Shown piece after piece: positions 52,260-61,928 of a DNA stretch of 64,000 nt (the stretch's first letter is position 1; each line of letters opens with the position of its first letter). Origin of the DNA: Corynebacterium lactis RW2-5 (GTDB lineage: Bacteria; Actinomycetota; Actinomycetes; Mycobacteriales; Mycobacteriaceae); assembly GCF_001274895.1 (NCBI RefSeq), contig NZ_CP006841.1:186001-250000 (forward strand). Direction: 5' to 3'. Both the position numbers and the translations under genes were made by a program. The notes under the pieces were generated by a model. It was not told where the DNA came from, did not search any database, and was given only the letters and a program-made list of their open reading frames with translations.

Positions 52260-54668
52260 CTAGAACGGCAGCCTCGGCAGGAGCGGAATCCGCGGCAGGG
52301 GAGGCAGAGGCGGGTTCTGCGGCGGAGGATTGAAATCCGGAATCAGGTCTTCCAAATCGGGCAGAGTCGGTGCGGGCCTGCGTGGTTGCACGGTCGGCTT
52401 GCGCGATCCGTCCGAGACCTGAATGGTCACGGTTCCCCCACGAAGTAGGAGGTCCGGGCGGGTAACGCCGACGACGATTCCGCGTGGTTGACCGGTGCGA
52501 GAGGCCACGGTCTTTTCGACCTTATATCCGGCCTCTTCGAGCGTCTTGCGGGCCTCCGGCTCCTGCATGCCGGTTACATTTGGCAGGCGGGTAATTGAGG
52601 TTCCGGGCCCGTAATCCGGGTCCAGCGGGGGAAGATTCTTGCCGCCGTGACTATCGATGACCGGGTTAATAGCACCGAACCACGTGCGCGCGGGCTCGCG
52701 TCCGCCGAAAAGATCGCCGGAGGGGCACTGGCGCAGTGGCGAGGTGCACAGCTCCGTGACGGTGGGAGTGTCGTTGTAGGCGTAGACGGAGCCCGCCAGG
52801 CCGCCGGTGAAACCGAGAAACGCCGAGGACTGGTTCGACTCCGTAGTACCTGTCTTCGCGGCGACCGGTCCTTCCCAGTTCATCGTCTTTGCGGCCTCTT
52901 CGGCGGTGCCGTGGACCGAGTCCTCACTCAGCGCGTTCGCAATGGCATGCGCGACACCTGGCTCTACTGCCTGCTCGCAAGGAGGAACATCCAACGCGAG
53001 GGCTTTGCCTTTCGCATCTGTAATTGACTCAATCGGGGAGGGCTCGCACCAGCGACCGTTGCTCGCCAGCGTTGCGCCGACGTTGGACAGCTCCAGGTTG
53101 TTCACCGCGGTCGGGCCAAGGACGAAGGAGCCGAGCTTGTGCTTCGTGACGTAGTCCTTCACCGAGGATTCTCCGTCGAAGCTGCCGGGCTCTGTGTACC
53201 AACGCATGCCCAGACGGACGGCCATATCCATCACGCTTTCGATGCTGACCAGCTCCGATAGGCGAATGAACGGGGTGTTCGGCGACTTCGCCAGCGCCTC
53301 GCGCAATGTCATCGAAGGAGGGTAGGAGCCGGTGTTTTCCACACAGTACAGGCCAGGAGGGCAGCCTTCCGCGCCACCGCTGCCCAATCCCGATGCCTCG
53401 TACCTGCGGGGCACATCGAACCGAGTATCGATGCCCAGCCCCTTTTCCACCGCCGCAGTTGCCGCGAAAATCTTGAAAATGGAGCCCGCGCCGTTGCCGA
53501 CCGGAGTGAAAGGCTGCGGCTGAACGGTCTGGCCCTGGTCCGCATCCAGGCCGTAGACGCGAGAGGATGCCATGGCCAGGACCTTTCGCGACTCATCCCC
53601 GGGCTCGACCACGTTCATGACCTCCGCCGCGCCCGGCGCAGTCGGCGATGCCTGCTCCCGCAACGAAGCCTGCACGCTGTCCTGAACAGCCGGATCCAGT
53701 GTCGTCTTCACATGGAACCCGCCACGCTTTAGCTTCTCTGGGGAAATGCCGTGAGCATTGAGGTAGGAAATCACATAATCGCAGAAGAATCCGCGGTCGC
53801 CTGCCGCGATGCAGCCCTGTGGCAGGTGCTGCGGCTCCGGCAGGACCCCCAACTCCTCCGCTTGAGCGGCCTGCGCCTCTTCCTGCGAGATGGCACCGGT
53901 GGAGGCCATGGCCGCCAGGACGTTGTCACGGCGGGCCTTAGCTCCCTCAGGATTGCTGTAAGGGTTCAGCCCGCTGGTCTGTTGTACAAGACCCGCCAGC
54001 ATTGCCGACTGGGGAACAGTAAGGTCTGCCGCGGAAACGCCGAAGTAAGTGTTGGCAGCTGCCTCCACGCCAAAGGCGCCGTTGCCGAAGGGGACCAGGT
54101 TTAGGTATTTGGTGAGGATTTCGTCCTTCGACAGCTCATCTTCCAAGTCACGCGCAATGCGAATCTCGCGGAACTTACGGCCATAGTCTGTTGCGGTAGC
54201 GGCGCGGCGCTCCGACTCATTCTCGGCTTCCACTAGCAGTGTGTGGTTCTTGATCAGCTGCTGCTCGATAGTCGATGCGCCCTCCTGCACAGACCCAGAC
54301 ACGAAGTTTTTGACCGCCGCGCGCAGCGTACCCTTCCAGTCCACGCCGCCGTGCTCGTAGAAACGGCGATCCTCCACTGAAACCAACGCCTGCTTCATCG
54401 CCGACGAGATCCGGTCCGACGGGACGTTGACCCGCCGCTGGTCGTACAACCAGGCGATCGGCTGATCGTTGATATCCGTGATCGTGGTGACCGCGGGGGC
54501 ATCTTTAGTAATGACGGACTGCGATGCCGCACCGAACTCGTCGGCCGTGCGCGCGAACAAATACGCCGAGCCGCCCGCAATTGGGAAAAGGGCACTCGCC
54601 GTAATCAGCGCCGCTAGTACGACTGCGACACAAAGCTTGAGCAGGGTGGAACCTTTATTCACAGCCAT
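52260..54668 (-). CDS. ponA: Class A penicillin-binding protein with PASTA domain (PBP1a type)
   Basis: 802 residues from ATG 54668 (GTG 54671 also possible). After a signal anchor (~10-32), the glycosyltransferase GT51 domain has EDRRFYEHGGVDWKGTLRA with catalytic Glu and QQLIKNHTL. The transpeptidase has SIFK (SxxK), SPN (SxN) and KTGTT (KTG). A PASTA domain follows (about 690-755; TRLPNVTGMQEPEARKTLEEAGYKV), then a Pro-rich C-terminal tail with repeated PPLPP. It polymerises and cross-links lipid II. Its neighbourhood with whcA is the same as in C. glutamicum. Confidence 0.92.
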   Translation of the reverse strand: MAVNKGSTLLKLCVAVVLAALITASALFPIAGGSAYLFARTADEFGAASQSVITKDAPAVTTITDINDQPIAWLYDQRRVNVPSDRISSAMKQALVSVEDRRFYEHGGVDWKGTLRAAVKNFVSGSVQEGASTIEQQLIKNHTLLVEAENESERRAATATDYGRKFREIRIARDLEDELSKDEILTKYLNLVPFGNGAFGVEAAANTYFGVSAADLTVPQSAMLAGLVQQTSGLNPYSNPEGAKARRDNVLAAMASTGAISQEEAQAAQAEELGVLPEPQHLPQGCIAAGDRGFFCDYVISYLNAHGISPEKLKRGGFHVKTTLDPAVQDSVQASLREQASPTAPGAAEVMNVVEPGDESRKVLAMASSRVYGLDADQGQTVQPQPFTPVGNGAGSIFKIFAATAAVEKGLGIDTRFDVPRRYEASGLGSGGAEGCPPGLYCVENTGSYPPSMTLREALAKSPNTPFIRLSELVSIESVMDMAVRLGMRWYTEPGSFDGESSVKDYVTKHKLGSFVLGPTAVNNLELSNVGATLASNGRWCEPSPIESITDAKGKALALDVPPCEQAVEPGVAHAIANALSEDSVHGTAEEAAKTMNWEGPVAAKTGTTESNQSSAFLGFTGGLAGSVYAYNDTPTVTELCTSPLRQCPSGDLFGGREPARTWFGAINPVIDSHGGKNLPPLDPDYGPGTSITRLPNVTGMQEPEARKTLEEAGYKVEKTVASRTGQPRGIVVGVTRPDLLLRGGTVTIQVSDGSRKPTVQPRRPAPTLPDLEDLIPDFNPPPQNPPLPPLPRIPLLPRLPF

Positions 54669-54847
54669 CACACTACAAGGTCATCCGGATTGGGCAGAGT
54701 TTCTTTGTCGTGAATCGCCTCGGAGTCCCTGTAGAACTCTCGCTTCGATTTCGTTGCGCTTTGTCCAAAATTATCAACAACGTGACGTAAATCACCCCCG
54801 TTTTATAACGGCTTATAACAAACTGTGACCTGTGTTACCTGCGGACA

Positions 54848-54879
54848 TGTGGGGTGTTGCTATAAATCTATACCCCACA
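54848..54879. promoter_or_regulatory. Inverted repeat in the ponA-whcA divergent region
   Basis: TGTGGGGT (54848-54855) and ACCCCACA (54872-54879) are perfect 8-bp arms 16 bases apart; the spacer carries a second small inverted pair, TATA...TATA. The 361-base gap is AT-rich and also contains CTGTGACCTGTGTTACC (a partial CRP/GlxR-like site) at ~54823. It is a good candidate for an operator controlling ponA or whcA. Confidence 0.45.
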
Positions 54880-55032
54880 CAATGTGACGCAATCGACAGT
54901 TTGAGGGGACTGTGAATAGACTTACAACAACATTTCAGCACTATATTGACGGCACTAACTGCAACGAACTGCGTTAATCGACGTTATTCGCCGCGATAGC
55001 CGTGCTGCACGTAATTACAAGGAGGCTCAGAA

Positions 55033-55410
55033 ATGACTGCCACGATCCCGGACCGTAACCGCGCCGCCACCGCTCAGCGCGCCGCCACTGCACCGTCGGG
55101 CGACTTTGAGCTAGGCGTAGAGAGCTTCCGAGATCGCCAGGAGTGGGTCCCCCGCGCCAAGTGCCGCGACATCGACCCGGACAAGCTTTTCGTCCGCGGC
55201 GCCGCCCAGCGTGAAGCAGCCGTCATCTGCCGCCACTGCCCGGTGGTCCTGCAGTGCCGCGCGGATGCCCTCGACAACCGCGTCGAGTTCGGCGTCTGGG
55301 GCGGCCTCACTGAGCGTCAGCGCCGCGCCATGCTGCGCGAGCATCCGGAAATTACCTCCTGGGCTGACTTCTACGCAGAGCAGTACGCCGCCCAGCGCGC
55401 CGGAAAGTAA
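55033..55410 (+). CDS. whcA: WhiB-family iron-sulfur regulator (WhcA/WhiB4 type)
   Basis: 125 residues. Cys44, 66, 69 and 75 (C-x21-C-x2-C-x5-C) bind a 4Fe-4S cluster; GVWGG in EFGVWGGLTERQRRAML is the family turn motif followed by a basic DNA-binding tail. Residues 1-~25 are Ala/Thr/Arg-rich and disordered. AAGGAGG lies 8 bases before the ATG. In C. glutamicum the gene next to ponA is whcA, which represses oxidative-stress genes; that equivalence is inferred from order and sequence. Confidence 0.88.
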   Translation: MTATIPDRNRAATAQRAATAPSGDFELGVESFRDRQEWVPRAKCRDIDPDKLFVRGAAQREAAVICRHCPVVLQCRADALDNRVEFGVWGGLTERQRRAMLREHPEITSWADFYAEQYAAQRAGK

Positions 55411-55430
55411 AGAAAAGTAGAGTAAGCCCC

Positions 55431-55592
55431 ATGACTACTAAATGGGAATACTTCACCGCACCTCTCCTCATTCACAACACCAAGGCCATCCTTGATAACT
55501 TCGGCGAGGACGGCTGGGAGCTGGTCACCGTGCTCCCCGGGCCCACCGGCGAAAACCACGTCGCCTACTTCAAGCGTCCCAAGGCCGACTAG
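55431..55592 (+). CDS. Small DUF4177-type protein
   Basis: 53 residues, MTTKWEYFTAPLL ... VAYFKRPKAD, beginning 20 bases after whcA. The pattern KWEY, GEDGWELVTV and a final strand with Phe/Lys-rich end is typical of DUF4177. There is no signal peptide or metal motif. It lies in the same place in related corynebacteria, in the whcA - DUF4177 - RidA row. GTAAGCCCC before the ATG gives no strong ribosome site, so translation may be coupled to whcA. Function unknown. Confidence 0.85.
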   Translation: MTTKWEYFTAPLLIHNTKAILDNFGEDGWELVTVLPGPTGENHVAYFKRPKAD

Positions 55593-55622
55593 CGGCAAAG
55601 ACCAGCACGGAAAGGCCCTCAT

Positions 55623-56084
55623 ATGAGCAGCACCCCCTCCGAGGCGCTCGCAAACCTCGGTCTGAGGCTTCCCGACGTCGCCAAGCCCGTCGCCGCCTAC
55701 GTCCCGGCGACCCGCACTGGGAACCTGGTTTTCACTTCCGGCCAGCTGCCGTTCGTCGACGGCGAGCTGACCCACGTAGGCCACGTCGGCGCAGAGGTTA
55801 GCGCAGATGAGGCCAGGGAGGCCGCACGCACCTGCGCGCTCAACGCCCTCGCCGCAGTCGACGCGGAAGTCGGCCTCGATAACATCGCGCGCATTGTTAA
55901 GGTCGTCGGCTTCGTGAACTCCGCCCCCGGATTCACCGGCCAGCCCGGAGTTATCAACGGCGCATCCGAACTCTTCGGTGACGTATTCGGCGAGGCAGGC
56001 CAGCACGCGCGCTCCGCCGTTGGCGTGAACCAGCTGCCGCTCGACGCCCCGGTTGAGGTCGAAATTATCGTCGAAGTGAAATAG
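55623..56084 (+). CDS. RidA/YjgF family reactive-imine deaminase-like protein
   Basis: 153 residues. RidA hydrolyses 2-aminoacrylate and related imines formed by PLP enzymes. The family pattern is present: YVPATRTGNLVFTSGQLPFVDGEL, ALNALAAVDAEVGLDNIARIVKVVGFVNSAPGFTGQP and VGVNQLPLDAPVEVEIIVEVK. The Arg of the active site (usually SRxAV) is in HARSAVGVNQLP. GGAAAGG is 8 bases before the ATG. It is near the whcA genes and downstream of the DUF4177 gene by 30 bases. A copy of the 11-mer (56122) follows its stop. Confidence 0.88.
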   Translation: MSSTPSEALANLGLRLPDVAKPVAAYVPATRTGNLVFTSGQLPFVDGELTHVGHVGAEVSADEAREAARTCALNALAAVDAEVGLDNIARIVKVVGFVNSAPGFTGQPGVINGASELFGDVFGEAGQHARSAVGVNQLPLDAPVEVEIIVEVK

Positions 56085-56121
56085 CCCCGAAGCACGCTTG
56101 GAGGGCCCGCGCAGGTGTGGG

Positions 56122-56132
56122 CGTCGGCAAGC
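56122..56132 (-). repeat. GCTTGCCGACG word
   Basis: Intergenic, between the RidA gene and the MBL hydrolase gene. Confidence 0.95.
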
Positions 56133-56228
56133 GAGAAATAGGCGCCCCGCCCCAGGTCACACCCAAAAGTGATGGCTTGGACGGCGGGGTGCATTCGTGT
56201 AATTGCACGAACACGTAGGATAGGGGAT

Positions 56229-57047
56229 ATGGAGCATCCTGCGTATAGCCAACTGCGTCCCATCTCTGAGTCCGTAGGCGTGGTCTTGTGCCCGAACCCC
56301 AGCTACTCGTCGCTGGAGGGTACGAACTCCTACGTTATTAAGGCGGAGGGGGATAGCCGAAGCATCGTTGTCGACCCAGGTCCTGAGGACGAAGGGCACC
56401 TTAACGTTCTGCAGCGCTACGCTGGCGATGTCGCGTTGATTCTGCTGACGCACCGCCACGGCGATCACGCTGACGGCGCCGCCCGCTTCCGCCAGCTCAC
56501 CGGCGCTCCGGTGCGCGCTTTTGAGAAGCAGTACTGCTCTAGCGGTCAGGAACCGCTTGTCGACGGCGAGAGGATCGTCGTTGAAGGCATTACCCCGCAG
56601 GTAGAGGTCGTGGCCACCCCTGGCCACACGGCTGATTCGGTGTGTCTGTTCGTGCACACGGGCGCCGGTGGCGATGAGGATGTTGAGGGCATTATGACTG
56701 GCGATACTATCGCTGGTCGCCACACCACCATGATTTCTGAGACCGACGGTGACCTTGGGCTTTACATGAAGACCCTGGAGCTGTTGGATTCCCGAGGCAA
56801 GGGCGTTCGACTCCTGCCAGGGCACGGCGCGGATCTGCCGGACATTACTGTCATGACGCAGAAGTACATCGATCGTCGCAAGCAGCGCCTGGTTCAGGTT
56901 AAGGATGCGCTGGAGAAACTGGGTGAGGATGCCACGGTAGACCAGATTGTGGACGAGATTTACACCGATGTCGATCCGGTTCTGCGCCACGCTGCGATGC
57001 AGTCGACCCGTGTGACGCTGCGCTACCTGCAGACGAACGCGGAGTAG
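56229..57047 (+). CDS. Metallo-beta-lactamase-fold hydrolase (LACTB2-like)
   Basis: 272 residues from ATG 56229; TAGGAT ends 7 bases before it (56216-56221), so a leaderless start is likely. HRHGDHADG gives the HxHxDH zinc motif, with further His in TPGHTADSV, Asp in IMTGDTIAG and His in LPGHGADL. A C-terminal winged-helix-like tail (QRLVQVKDALEKLGEDATVDQIVDEIY) matches LACTB2-type RNases/hydrolases. The substrate is unknown. It lies between the RidA gene and glxR, convergent with glxR. Confidence 0.88.
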   Translation: MEHPAYSQLRPISESVGVVLCPNPSYSSLEGTNSYVIKAEGDSRSIVVDPGPEDEGHLNVLQRYAGDVALILLTHRHGDHADGAARFRQLTGAPVRAFEKQYCSSGQEPLVDGERIVVEGITPQVEVVATPGHTADSVCLFVHTGAGGDEDVEGIMTGDTIAGRHTTMISETDGDLGLYMKTLELLDSRGKGVRLLPGHGADLPDITVMTQKYIDRRKQRLVQVKDALEKLGEDATVDQIVDEIYTDVDPVLRHAAMQSTRVTLRYLQTNAE

Positions 57048-57083
57048 CCGAGGCAACGTAGATAGCGCGGCGCTACGCGTAAG

Positions 57084-57115
57084 AAAGGGGCGAGTCAGAA
57101 AAGACTCGCCCCTTT
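57084..57115. terminator. Bidirectional terminator between the MBL gene and glxR
   Basis: AAAGGGGCGAGTC (57084-57096) pairs perfectly with GACTCGCCCCTTT (57103-57115), loop AGAAAA. Both genes read towards it; T residues flank it on each strand. Confidence 0.85.
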
Positions 57116-57217
57116 AAACTTGTCCGCCCCCGACCCCGTAACTCGGAAGTGAACCGGAGAATACGGGACGGGGCGGGAGCGTATTATTGGGCTTTGTGCA
57201 CCTGCGTACGAACTGAA

Positions 57218-57901
57218 CTAGCGTGCGCGCTTGGCCAGGCGCTCGGTGTCCGAGATCAGCACCGACTTGCCCTCCAGCCGGATCCAGCCGCGGTGCGCGA
57301 ACTCGGCCAGGGCCTTATTGACGGTCTCGCGGGAAGCACCGACCAGCTGCGCAATCTCTTCCTGAGTTAGGTCGTGATTGACGCGTAGCGCGGTGCCCTC
57401 CTGGACGCCGAAGCGGTTCGCCAGCTGCAGTAGAGACTTGGCGACGCGGCCCGGAACGTCCGTGAAGATAAGGTCCGCCAGCGAATTGTTGGTACGGCGC
57501 AGGCGACGCGCGAGCATGCGTAGCAGCTGCGCGGGAACGTCCGGGTGCGATGCGACCCACGTCTGCAGCTGATCCGCGCTCATGGAGGCCGCCGAAACCT
57601 CGGTAACGCAGATTGCAGAAGAAGTGCGCGGGCCCGGATCGAAGATGGACAGCTCGCCGAACATGTCTGACGGGCCCATGATGGTCAGCAGGTTTTCACG
57701 CCCGTCGACGGAGTGGCGAGCCAGCTTCACCTTGCCCTCGATGATGATGTAGAGGCGGTCGCCCGGCTCGCCTTCGTTGAAGATGGTGGTTCCGCGTGGG
57801 AAGCGCACCGTTTCCAGGTCCCCTAGCAGCTCCTGAACGGCGGCCTGGTCGACTCCCTGAAATACGCCTGCGCGGGAGAGAATCTCCTTCACGTCATCCA
57901 C
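57218..57901 (-). CDS. glxR: CRP/FNR-family global regulator GlxR
   Basis: 227 residues, exactly the size of GlxR. The start is GTG 57901 with AGGAG eight bases upstream; the frame is open to 57964. The cAMP-binding fold carries [18 protein letters not shown] with the phosphate-binding Arg-Thr-Ser, and the C-terminal helix-turn-helix reads [40 protein letters not shown]. GlxR controls carbon metabolism, respiration and many other genes through TGTGA-N6-TCACA sites. A partial site at 58150 lies 250 bases upstream and may allow self-control. Confidence 0.93.
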   Translation of the reverse strand: MDDVKEILSRAGVFQGVDQAAVQELLGDLETVRFPRGTTIFNEGEPGDRLYIIIEGKVKLARHSVDGRENLLTIMGPSDMFGELSIFDPGPRTSSAICVTEVSAASMSADQLQTWVASHPDVPAQLLRMLARRLRRTNNSLADLIFTDVPGRVAKSLLQLANRFGVQEGTALRVNHDLTQEEIAQLVGASRETVNKALAEFAHRGWIRLEGKSVLISDTERLAKRAR

Positions 57902-58293
57902 AGTTCTTTCTCCTGTCTCGGGCTCATGCAAACTCTTTTTGCATTGGGCCGGCAATCGTGGCACTCAACATGAAACCGCGGTACTCAGGCTGAATACCTC
58001 GGTGTACCTCCATTGGCGACGATCAATGCTCATTTGCGACACTGGGCATTTCCTCCGCGGGAATCGAAAGGGAAACGAGTACCCGCCTAGTAAGAGGTCC
58101 CGCCGCCGAAGCGAGCGGTATCCAACTAGTGATGAAGTCGCCACCATTGTGTGATGAATCCCACTGTATCAAAAAAGCGGCCGCCTTCGAACGGCGAATG
58201 TGATTAAAAATTTCGCCACTTCTCGGACGTGCGATTTTGCTAGCTCGCGGTCGGTAACGCTGTTCGGTCCGCCCGTGCGGTTAAGCTACCCAT
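57902..58293. promoter_or_regulatory. Divergent glxR-nth control region
   Basis: This 392-base AT-richer gap contains a partial GlxR-type site TGTGATGAATCCCACT at 58150-58165 and the -10-like TAAGCT (58282-58287) six bases before the nth ATG. No gene is seen. Confidence 0.35.
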
Positions 58294-59208
58294 ATGACTT
58301 CGCCCGTGAGCTCCAGCACCGGCAATCCGGCCGGTAATCCTGACGTTGGGAACAAGCCGCAGCCAACTAAGCCGCAGGGGTCGGTGACCTCGAGGAAGCG
58401 TCGGCGTGTCGGCACTCACCCGGCGTTGAAGGGAAAAGAGACGCGCACGGGGATGGTGCGCAGGGCGCGGAGGATTAATCGCACGCTGGCGATGGCGTAC
58501 CCAAACGCGCACTGTGAGCTGGACTTTCGTAATCCGTATGAGCTCGCGGTGGCCACAATTTTGTCGGCGCAGTGCACGGATGCGCGGGTAAATATGACGA
58601 CGCCGGCGTTGTTCGCGAAGTACCCGACACCGGCGGACCTTGCGGGGGCGAACCAGATTGAGGTCGAAGAGCTCGTGCGCCCAACCGGTTTTTACCGCAA
58701 CAAGGCGGCGAACATTATCGGCTTCGCCCGCGGTGTGGTGGAGGAACACGGCGGGGAGGTTCCGGGCTCGCTGGAGGATCTGGTGAAACTCCCCGGGGTC
58801 GGCCGGAAAACGGCGAATGTGGTGCTCGGAAACGCTTTTGGGGTGCCGGGACTGACGGTCGATACGCATTTTGGGCGCCTGGTGCGCCGCATGGGGCTAA
58901 CGGAGCAGGAGGACCCGGTCCGTGTCGAGAAGGAGATGATGGAGGTGCTCCCGCGCGCGGAGTGGACGTGGTTTTCGCATCGCCTGATCTTCCACGGGCG
59001 GCGAGTGTGTCATTCGCGACGTGCTGCGTGCGGGGCCTGTTTCCTCGCCGCGGATTGCCCGTCCTACGGTTTGGCGGGCCCGGCGGAGCCCGAGACCGCG
59101 GAGAAGCTGGTCAAGTCCGACGATCGCGAGTGGCTCCTGCACCTCGCGGGCCTCAATGAGGATTACAGTGGCAATAATTCGGATGAAGCGGAGGGCAGTC
59201 GTGGTTGA
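58294..59208 (+). CDS. nth: Endonuclease III (DNA glycosylase/AP lyase)
   Basis: 304 residues, ~50 more than E. coli Nth owing to a basic, Pro/Asn/Lys-rich N-terminus. The HhH motif [12 protein letters not shown] includes catalytic Lys172, and Asp190 in VDTHFGR completes the active site. The 4Fe-4S cluster Cys are 239, 246, 249 and 255 (C-x6-C-x2-C-x5-C). It removes oxidised pyrimidines. TAAGCT (58282) is 6 bases from the ATG, so a leaderless start is likely. It is the first gene of the row nth - TlpA - NUDIX - marP, all overlapping. Confidence 0.93.
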   Translation: MTSPVSSSTGNPAGNPDVGNKPQPTKPQGSVTSRKRRRVGTHPALKGKETRTGMVRRARRINRTLAMAYPNAHCELDFRNPYELAVATILSAQCTDARVNMTTPALFAKYPTPADLAGANQIEVEELVRPTGFYRNKAANIIGFARGVVEEHGGEVPGSLEDLVKLPGVGRKTANVVLGNAFGVPGLTVDTHFGRLVRRMGLTEQEDPVRVEKEMMEVLPRAEWTWFSHRLIFHGRRVCHSRRAACGACFLAADCPSYGLAGPAEPETAEKLVKSDDREWLLHLAGLNEDYSGNNSDEAEGSRG

Positions 59209-59893
59209 TCAGCACAGCACGCAAAGCGAAGATTCCGGGCGCGAGGGCCCGGACCTGAACCGTTCTGCCTCCCTGATTGCGCTGGGCATCGCGGTTGTTT
59301 GTGTTGTGGGGCTCGTGGCCTTCGCCCTGTCGCGCACCTCCGGCCCGCTTGACAACGCCTCGGACGCCGCCGCCTCCCAGTCGGTGCAGGAGGAACAGCC
59401 GTCGTCGGCGATGACGGCGGACGAGATTGCGGCGGTCGCCGGCAGCGGTTCTCTGGATGGCGTCAAGCTTCCGCACCTCTTCGCCTCAGAATCATCCGGG
59501 GACGGCGCTAGTGCCCCGGTGGAGGGGGTTGATGTGGGGCGTGTGGTCGTCGGCAAGCCGACTGTCGTGAATGTGTGGGCGTGGAACTGTGCCCCGTGCC
59601 GTCAGGAGCTGCCGCTGATTGAGAAGTGGTCGAAGGACAATCCGGACGTGCAGGTGGTGACGGTGCACGCGGCGCGGGAGGAGCAGCGGGGGCGCAACTT
59701 CCTGTCCGAAATTGGCGTCGACCTGGAGACTTACTCCGACACTGTCGATGTCGTGGGGTCTGCGTTGAACCTGCCTCGGGTTGTGCCAATCTCAGTGATT
59801 TTTAACCCGGATGGCTCGGTCGCGAGGATGCATCCGGGCGAATTCACGTCGGCAAAGGAGATTACGGATACGGTGAGGGGCGCATTGTCGTGA
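59201..59893 (+). CDS. TlpA/ResA-like thioredoxin-fold protein, membrane-anchored
   Basis: 230 residues from GTG 59201, which overlaps the nth stop by 8 bases and follows GGAGGG. One N-terminal membrane anchor (~22-43), a variable Ser/Gln linker, then the thioredoxin fold with [18 protein letters not shown] and Cys130/Cys133. Homologues (Rv3673c) act outside the membrane in disulfide reduction or cytochrome maturation. It lies between nth and the NUDIX gene; the 11-mer at 59548 encodes VGKPT just before the fold's first strand. Confidence 0.88.
   Translation: MVDQHSTQSEDSGREGPDLNRSASLIALGIAVVCVVGLVAFALSRTSGPLDNASDAAASQSVQEEQPSSAMTADEIAAVAGSGSLDGVKLPHLFASESSGDGASAPVEGVDVGRVVVGKPTVVNVWAWNCAPCRQELPLIEKWSKDNPDVQVVTVHAAREEQRGRNFLSEIGVDLETYSDTVDVVGSALNLPRVVPISVIFNPDGSVARMHPGEFTSAKEITDTVRGALS
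59548..59558 (-). repeat. GCTTGCCGACG word
   Basis: In the TlpA-like gene, encoding VGKPT. Confidence 0.9.
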
Positions 59894-59904
59894 ATGGAGG
59901 CCAG

Positions 59905-60672
59905 ATGAGTGGTGCATCGGAGTCGGGGCTGATAGTCCCCGAATGGCTGCAGACGAGCCTGCCGCAGTTTGTCGGCGGGCGGGTACCAGTGTCGGAGGAC
60001 AACCGGCTGCGCGGGCTGCGCAAGGAGATGCACCAGGCCGCCTCGACGCAGAGGGAACCGCTGTCTGACCCGGCGATGTCGGCCGTGTTGGTGCTGCTCA
60101 GCGGCAATGCGCAGGCGGAGCAGCGCCCGGATGACGCCTCAGTGGTGCTCACTCACAGGGCGACGACACTGCGCTCGCACGCGGGCCAGATGTCCTTCCC
60201 CGGCGGCCGCGTCGATCCGGGCGATCGCGATGCGATCGATACCGCTCTGCGGGAGGCAGAGGAGGAGACTGGCCTAAACCGCGACTCCGTGACGCCGCTG
60301 CAGGTGATGAACCCGATCGATATTTCGCGTACCGGTTTCGCGGTGCACCCGGTGCTGGCGTATTGGAACGACCCTCATGAGCTGCAGGCCGTCGACCCCG
60401 CGGAGACCGAGTCCGTGCTCAATGTCCCCATCAGCCACCTGGTGGACCCGGAAAACCGCATGATGCTGGGCTATTCTGGGTGGATGGGTCCGGGGTTCCG
60501 CATCGGCGATTTTGTGGTGTGGGGGTTCACAGGCGGCGTGCTGTCCTATCTTCTCGATGCCGCGGGCTGGGCCGAGGGCTGGGATAATAACCATGTTCAG
60601 GACCTCATTACAGTTTTGGCGAAGTCCGCAAACGGGGAGAACCTCTCGGTGTTGAAGGGAGCGGCGCGATGA
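59905..60672 (+). CDS. NUDIX hydrolase, CoA-pyrophosphatase type
   Basis: 255 residues from ATG 59905 with GGAGG directly upstream; GTG 59890 overlaps the tlpA stop and is the alternative. LTHRATTLRSHAGQMSFPGG is the UPF0035/CoA-diphosphatase signature and the NUDIX box GRVDPGDRDAIDTALREAEEE... spans 101-123. It hydrolyses CoA or its derivatives to 4'-phosphopantetheine and 3',5'-ADP. It overlaps the marP start by 4 bases. Confidence 0.9.
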   Translation: MSGASESGLIVPEWLQTSLPQFVGGRVPVSEDNRLRGLRKEMHQAASTQREPLSDPAMSAVLVLLSGNAQAEQRPDDASVVLTHRATTLRSHAGQMSFPGGRVDPGDRDAIDTALREAEEETGLNRDSVTPLQVMNPIDISRTGFAVHPVLAYWNDPHELQAVDPAETESVLNVPISHLVDPENRMMLGYSGWMGPGFRIGDFVVWGFTGGVLSYLLDAAGWAEGWDNNHVQDLITVLAKSANGENLSVLKGAAR

Positions 60673-61871
60673 TGCCAGAGATTAGTTTCGGTCTTTTCGA
60701 TGCCATCCTGATTGGCATTTTCATACTTTCCCTATTCGTGGGCTGGAGGCAAGGGCTTGTTGCCTCTGTATTGGCGATTCTCGGTATCGTCGCGGGGCTG
60801 TTCGTGGGTGTCTCGCTGGCGCCGTTCGCGATGGATCAGGTCGAGTCGCAGGGGCTGAAAGTTATTGCTGGTCTCGGCATAGTGGTGATTCTCGCCGGGA
60901 TTGGCCACGCAGTCGGCGCGATCGCGGGGCAGTCGCTGCGCAACGTGATTCGCTCGCCGCTGGCAGTCGGCCTGGATTCGGGTCTCGGCGCGGTTTTCCA
61001 GACCGTGGCAGCGTTGCTGATCGTGTGGTTGATTGCAATCCCACTGGCCACCGCGGTGCCGGGGCATTTTGGCAACCTGGTTCGTGAGTCGAAGGGGCTC
61101 AGCCTGATTGACCAGGTCGCGCCGCAGCAGTGGTCGGGCGCTCTGGGCAATATCATGCGCCAGCTCCGCAACGACGGCATGCCCGCCATCGCGTTGCCGT
61201 TCGGCCATCAGCAGAACCTGCCCGACACACCTGCAGACCCGAACGTTGTATCGCAGGAGGTTGTCGACGGTATTCGTCCGTCGATTGTTCGCGTTATGGG
61301 GGAGGCCCCGCAGTGCGAACGGTTGCTCCAGGGCACCGGTTTCGTGGTCGCCCCGGATCTGATCGTCACCAACGCGCACGTGGTGGCGGGCGCGAGCACC
61401 GTCCGCCTGGAAACGGTCGTGGGCATGGCCGACGCCAACGTCGTCCATTACGATCCGCTTGACGACGTCGCCCTGCTGCGCACCACCGACCTACCCCTGG
61501 CGCCGGTCCAGTGGGCGGGAAGGGACGCCCTGCCCGGTGATGGCGCTGTTGTCCTGGGATTCCCGGAGTCCGGCCCGTTCACGGCGACCCCGGCCCGCGT
61601 CGATGAGAACATCATCATCCGCGGTCCCGACATCTACTCGAAGCTGCGCCACGAGCGCCGCTCCTACGTACTGAAGTCCGACGTGCGCCACGGCAACTCG
61701 GGCGGCCCCCTGATCACGCCGGAGGGACAGGTGCTGGGCCTGGTGTTCGGCGCCGGCGTCAACAACGACCAGACCGGCTACGCCCTGACCCACGAAGAGG
61801 TCCAGGCGCATATCGACGCCGCGGCTAACGAGTTCCAGCAGGTCAGCACACAGGAGTGCGTCGCAGGGTAG
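60669..61871 (+). CDS. marP: MarP-like membrane serine protease (CvpA + trypsin fold)
   Basis: 400 residues. The first ~135 residues are a CvpA-like membrane domain with four helices. The extracytoplasmic chymotrypsin-fold protease has His237 (TNAHVV), Asp266 (LDDVALLR) and Ser344 (GNSGGPL), equivalent to the triad of MarP of M. tuberculosis; Cys216 and Cys397 match its regulatory disulfide. MarP is needed there for survival at low pH. The gene starts within the NUDIX stop (ATGATG) and ends the operon. Confidence 0.92.
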   Translation: MMPEISFGLFDAILIGIFILSLFVGWRQGLVASVLAILGIVAGLFVGVSLAPFAMDQVESQGLKVIAGLGIVVILAGIGHAVGAIAGQSLRNVIRSPLAVGLDSGLGAVFQTVAALLIVWLIAIPLATAVPGHFGNLVRESKGLSLIDQVAPQQWSGALGNIMRQLRNDGMPAIALPFGHQQNLPDTPADPNVVSQEVVDGIRPSIVRVMGEAPQCERLLQGTGFVVAPDLIVTNAHVVAGASTVRLETVVGMADANVVHYDPLDDVALLRTTDLPLAPVQWAGRDALPGDGAVVLGFPESGPFTATPARVDENIIIRGPDIYSKLRHERRSYVLKSDVRHGNSGGPLITPEGQVLGLVFGAGVNNDQTGYALTHEEVQAHIDAAANEFQQVSTQECVAG

Positions 61872-61928
61872 GCCGAGGGATGTGGAGTGGCTCGGGGACT
61901 ATGGCGCAGGGATGGTCGGGTGCCGCGG

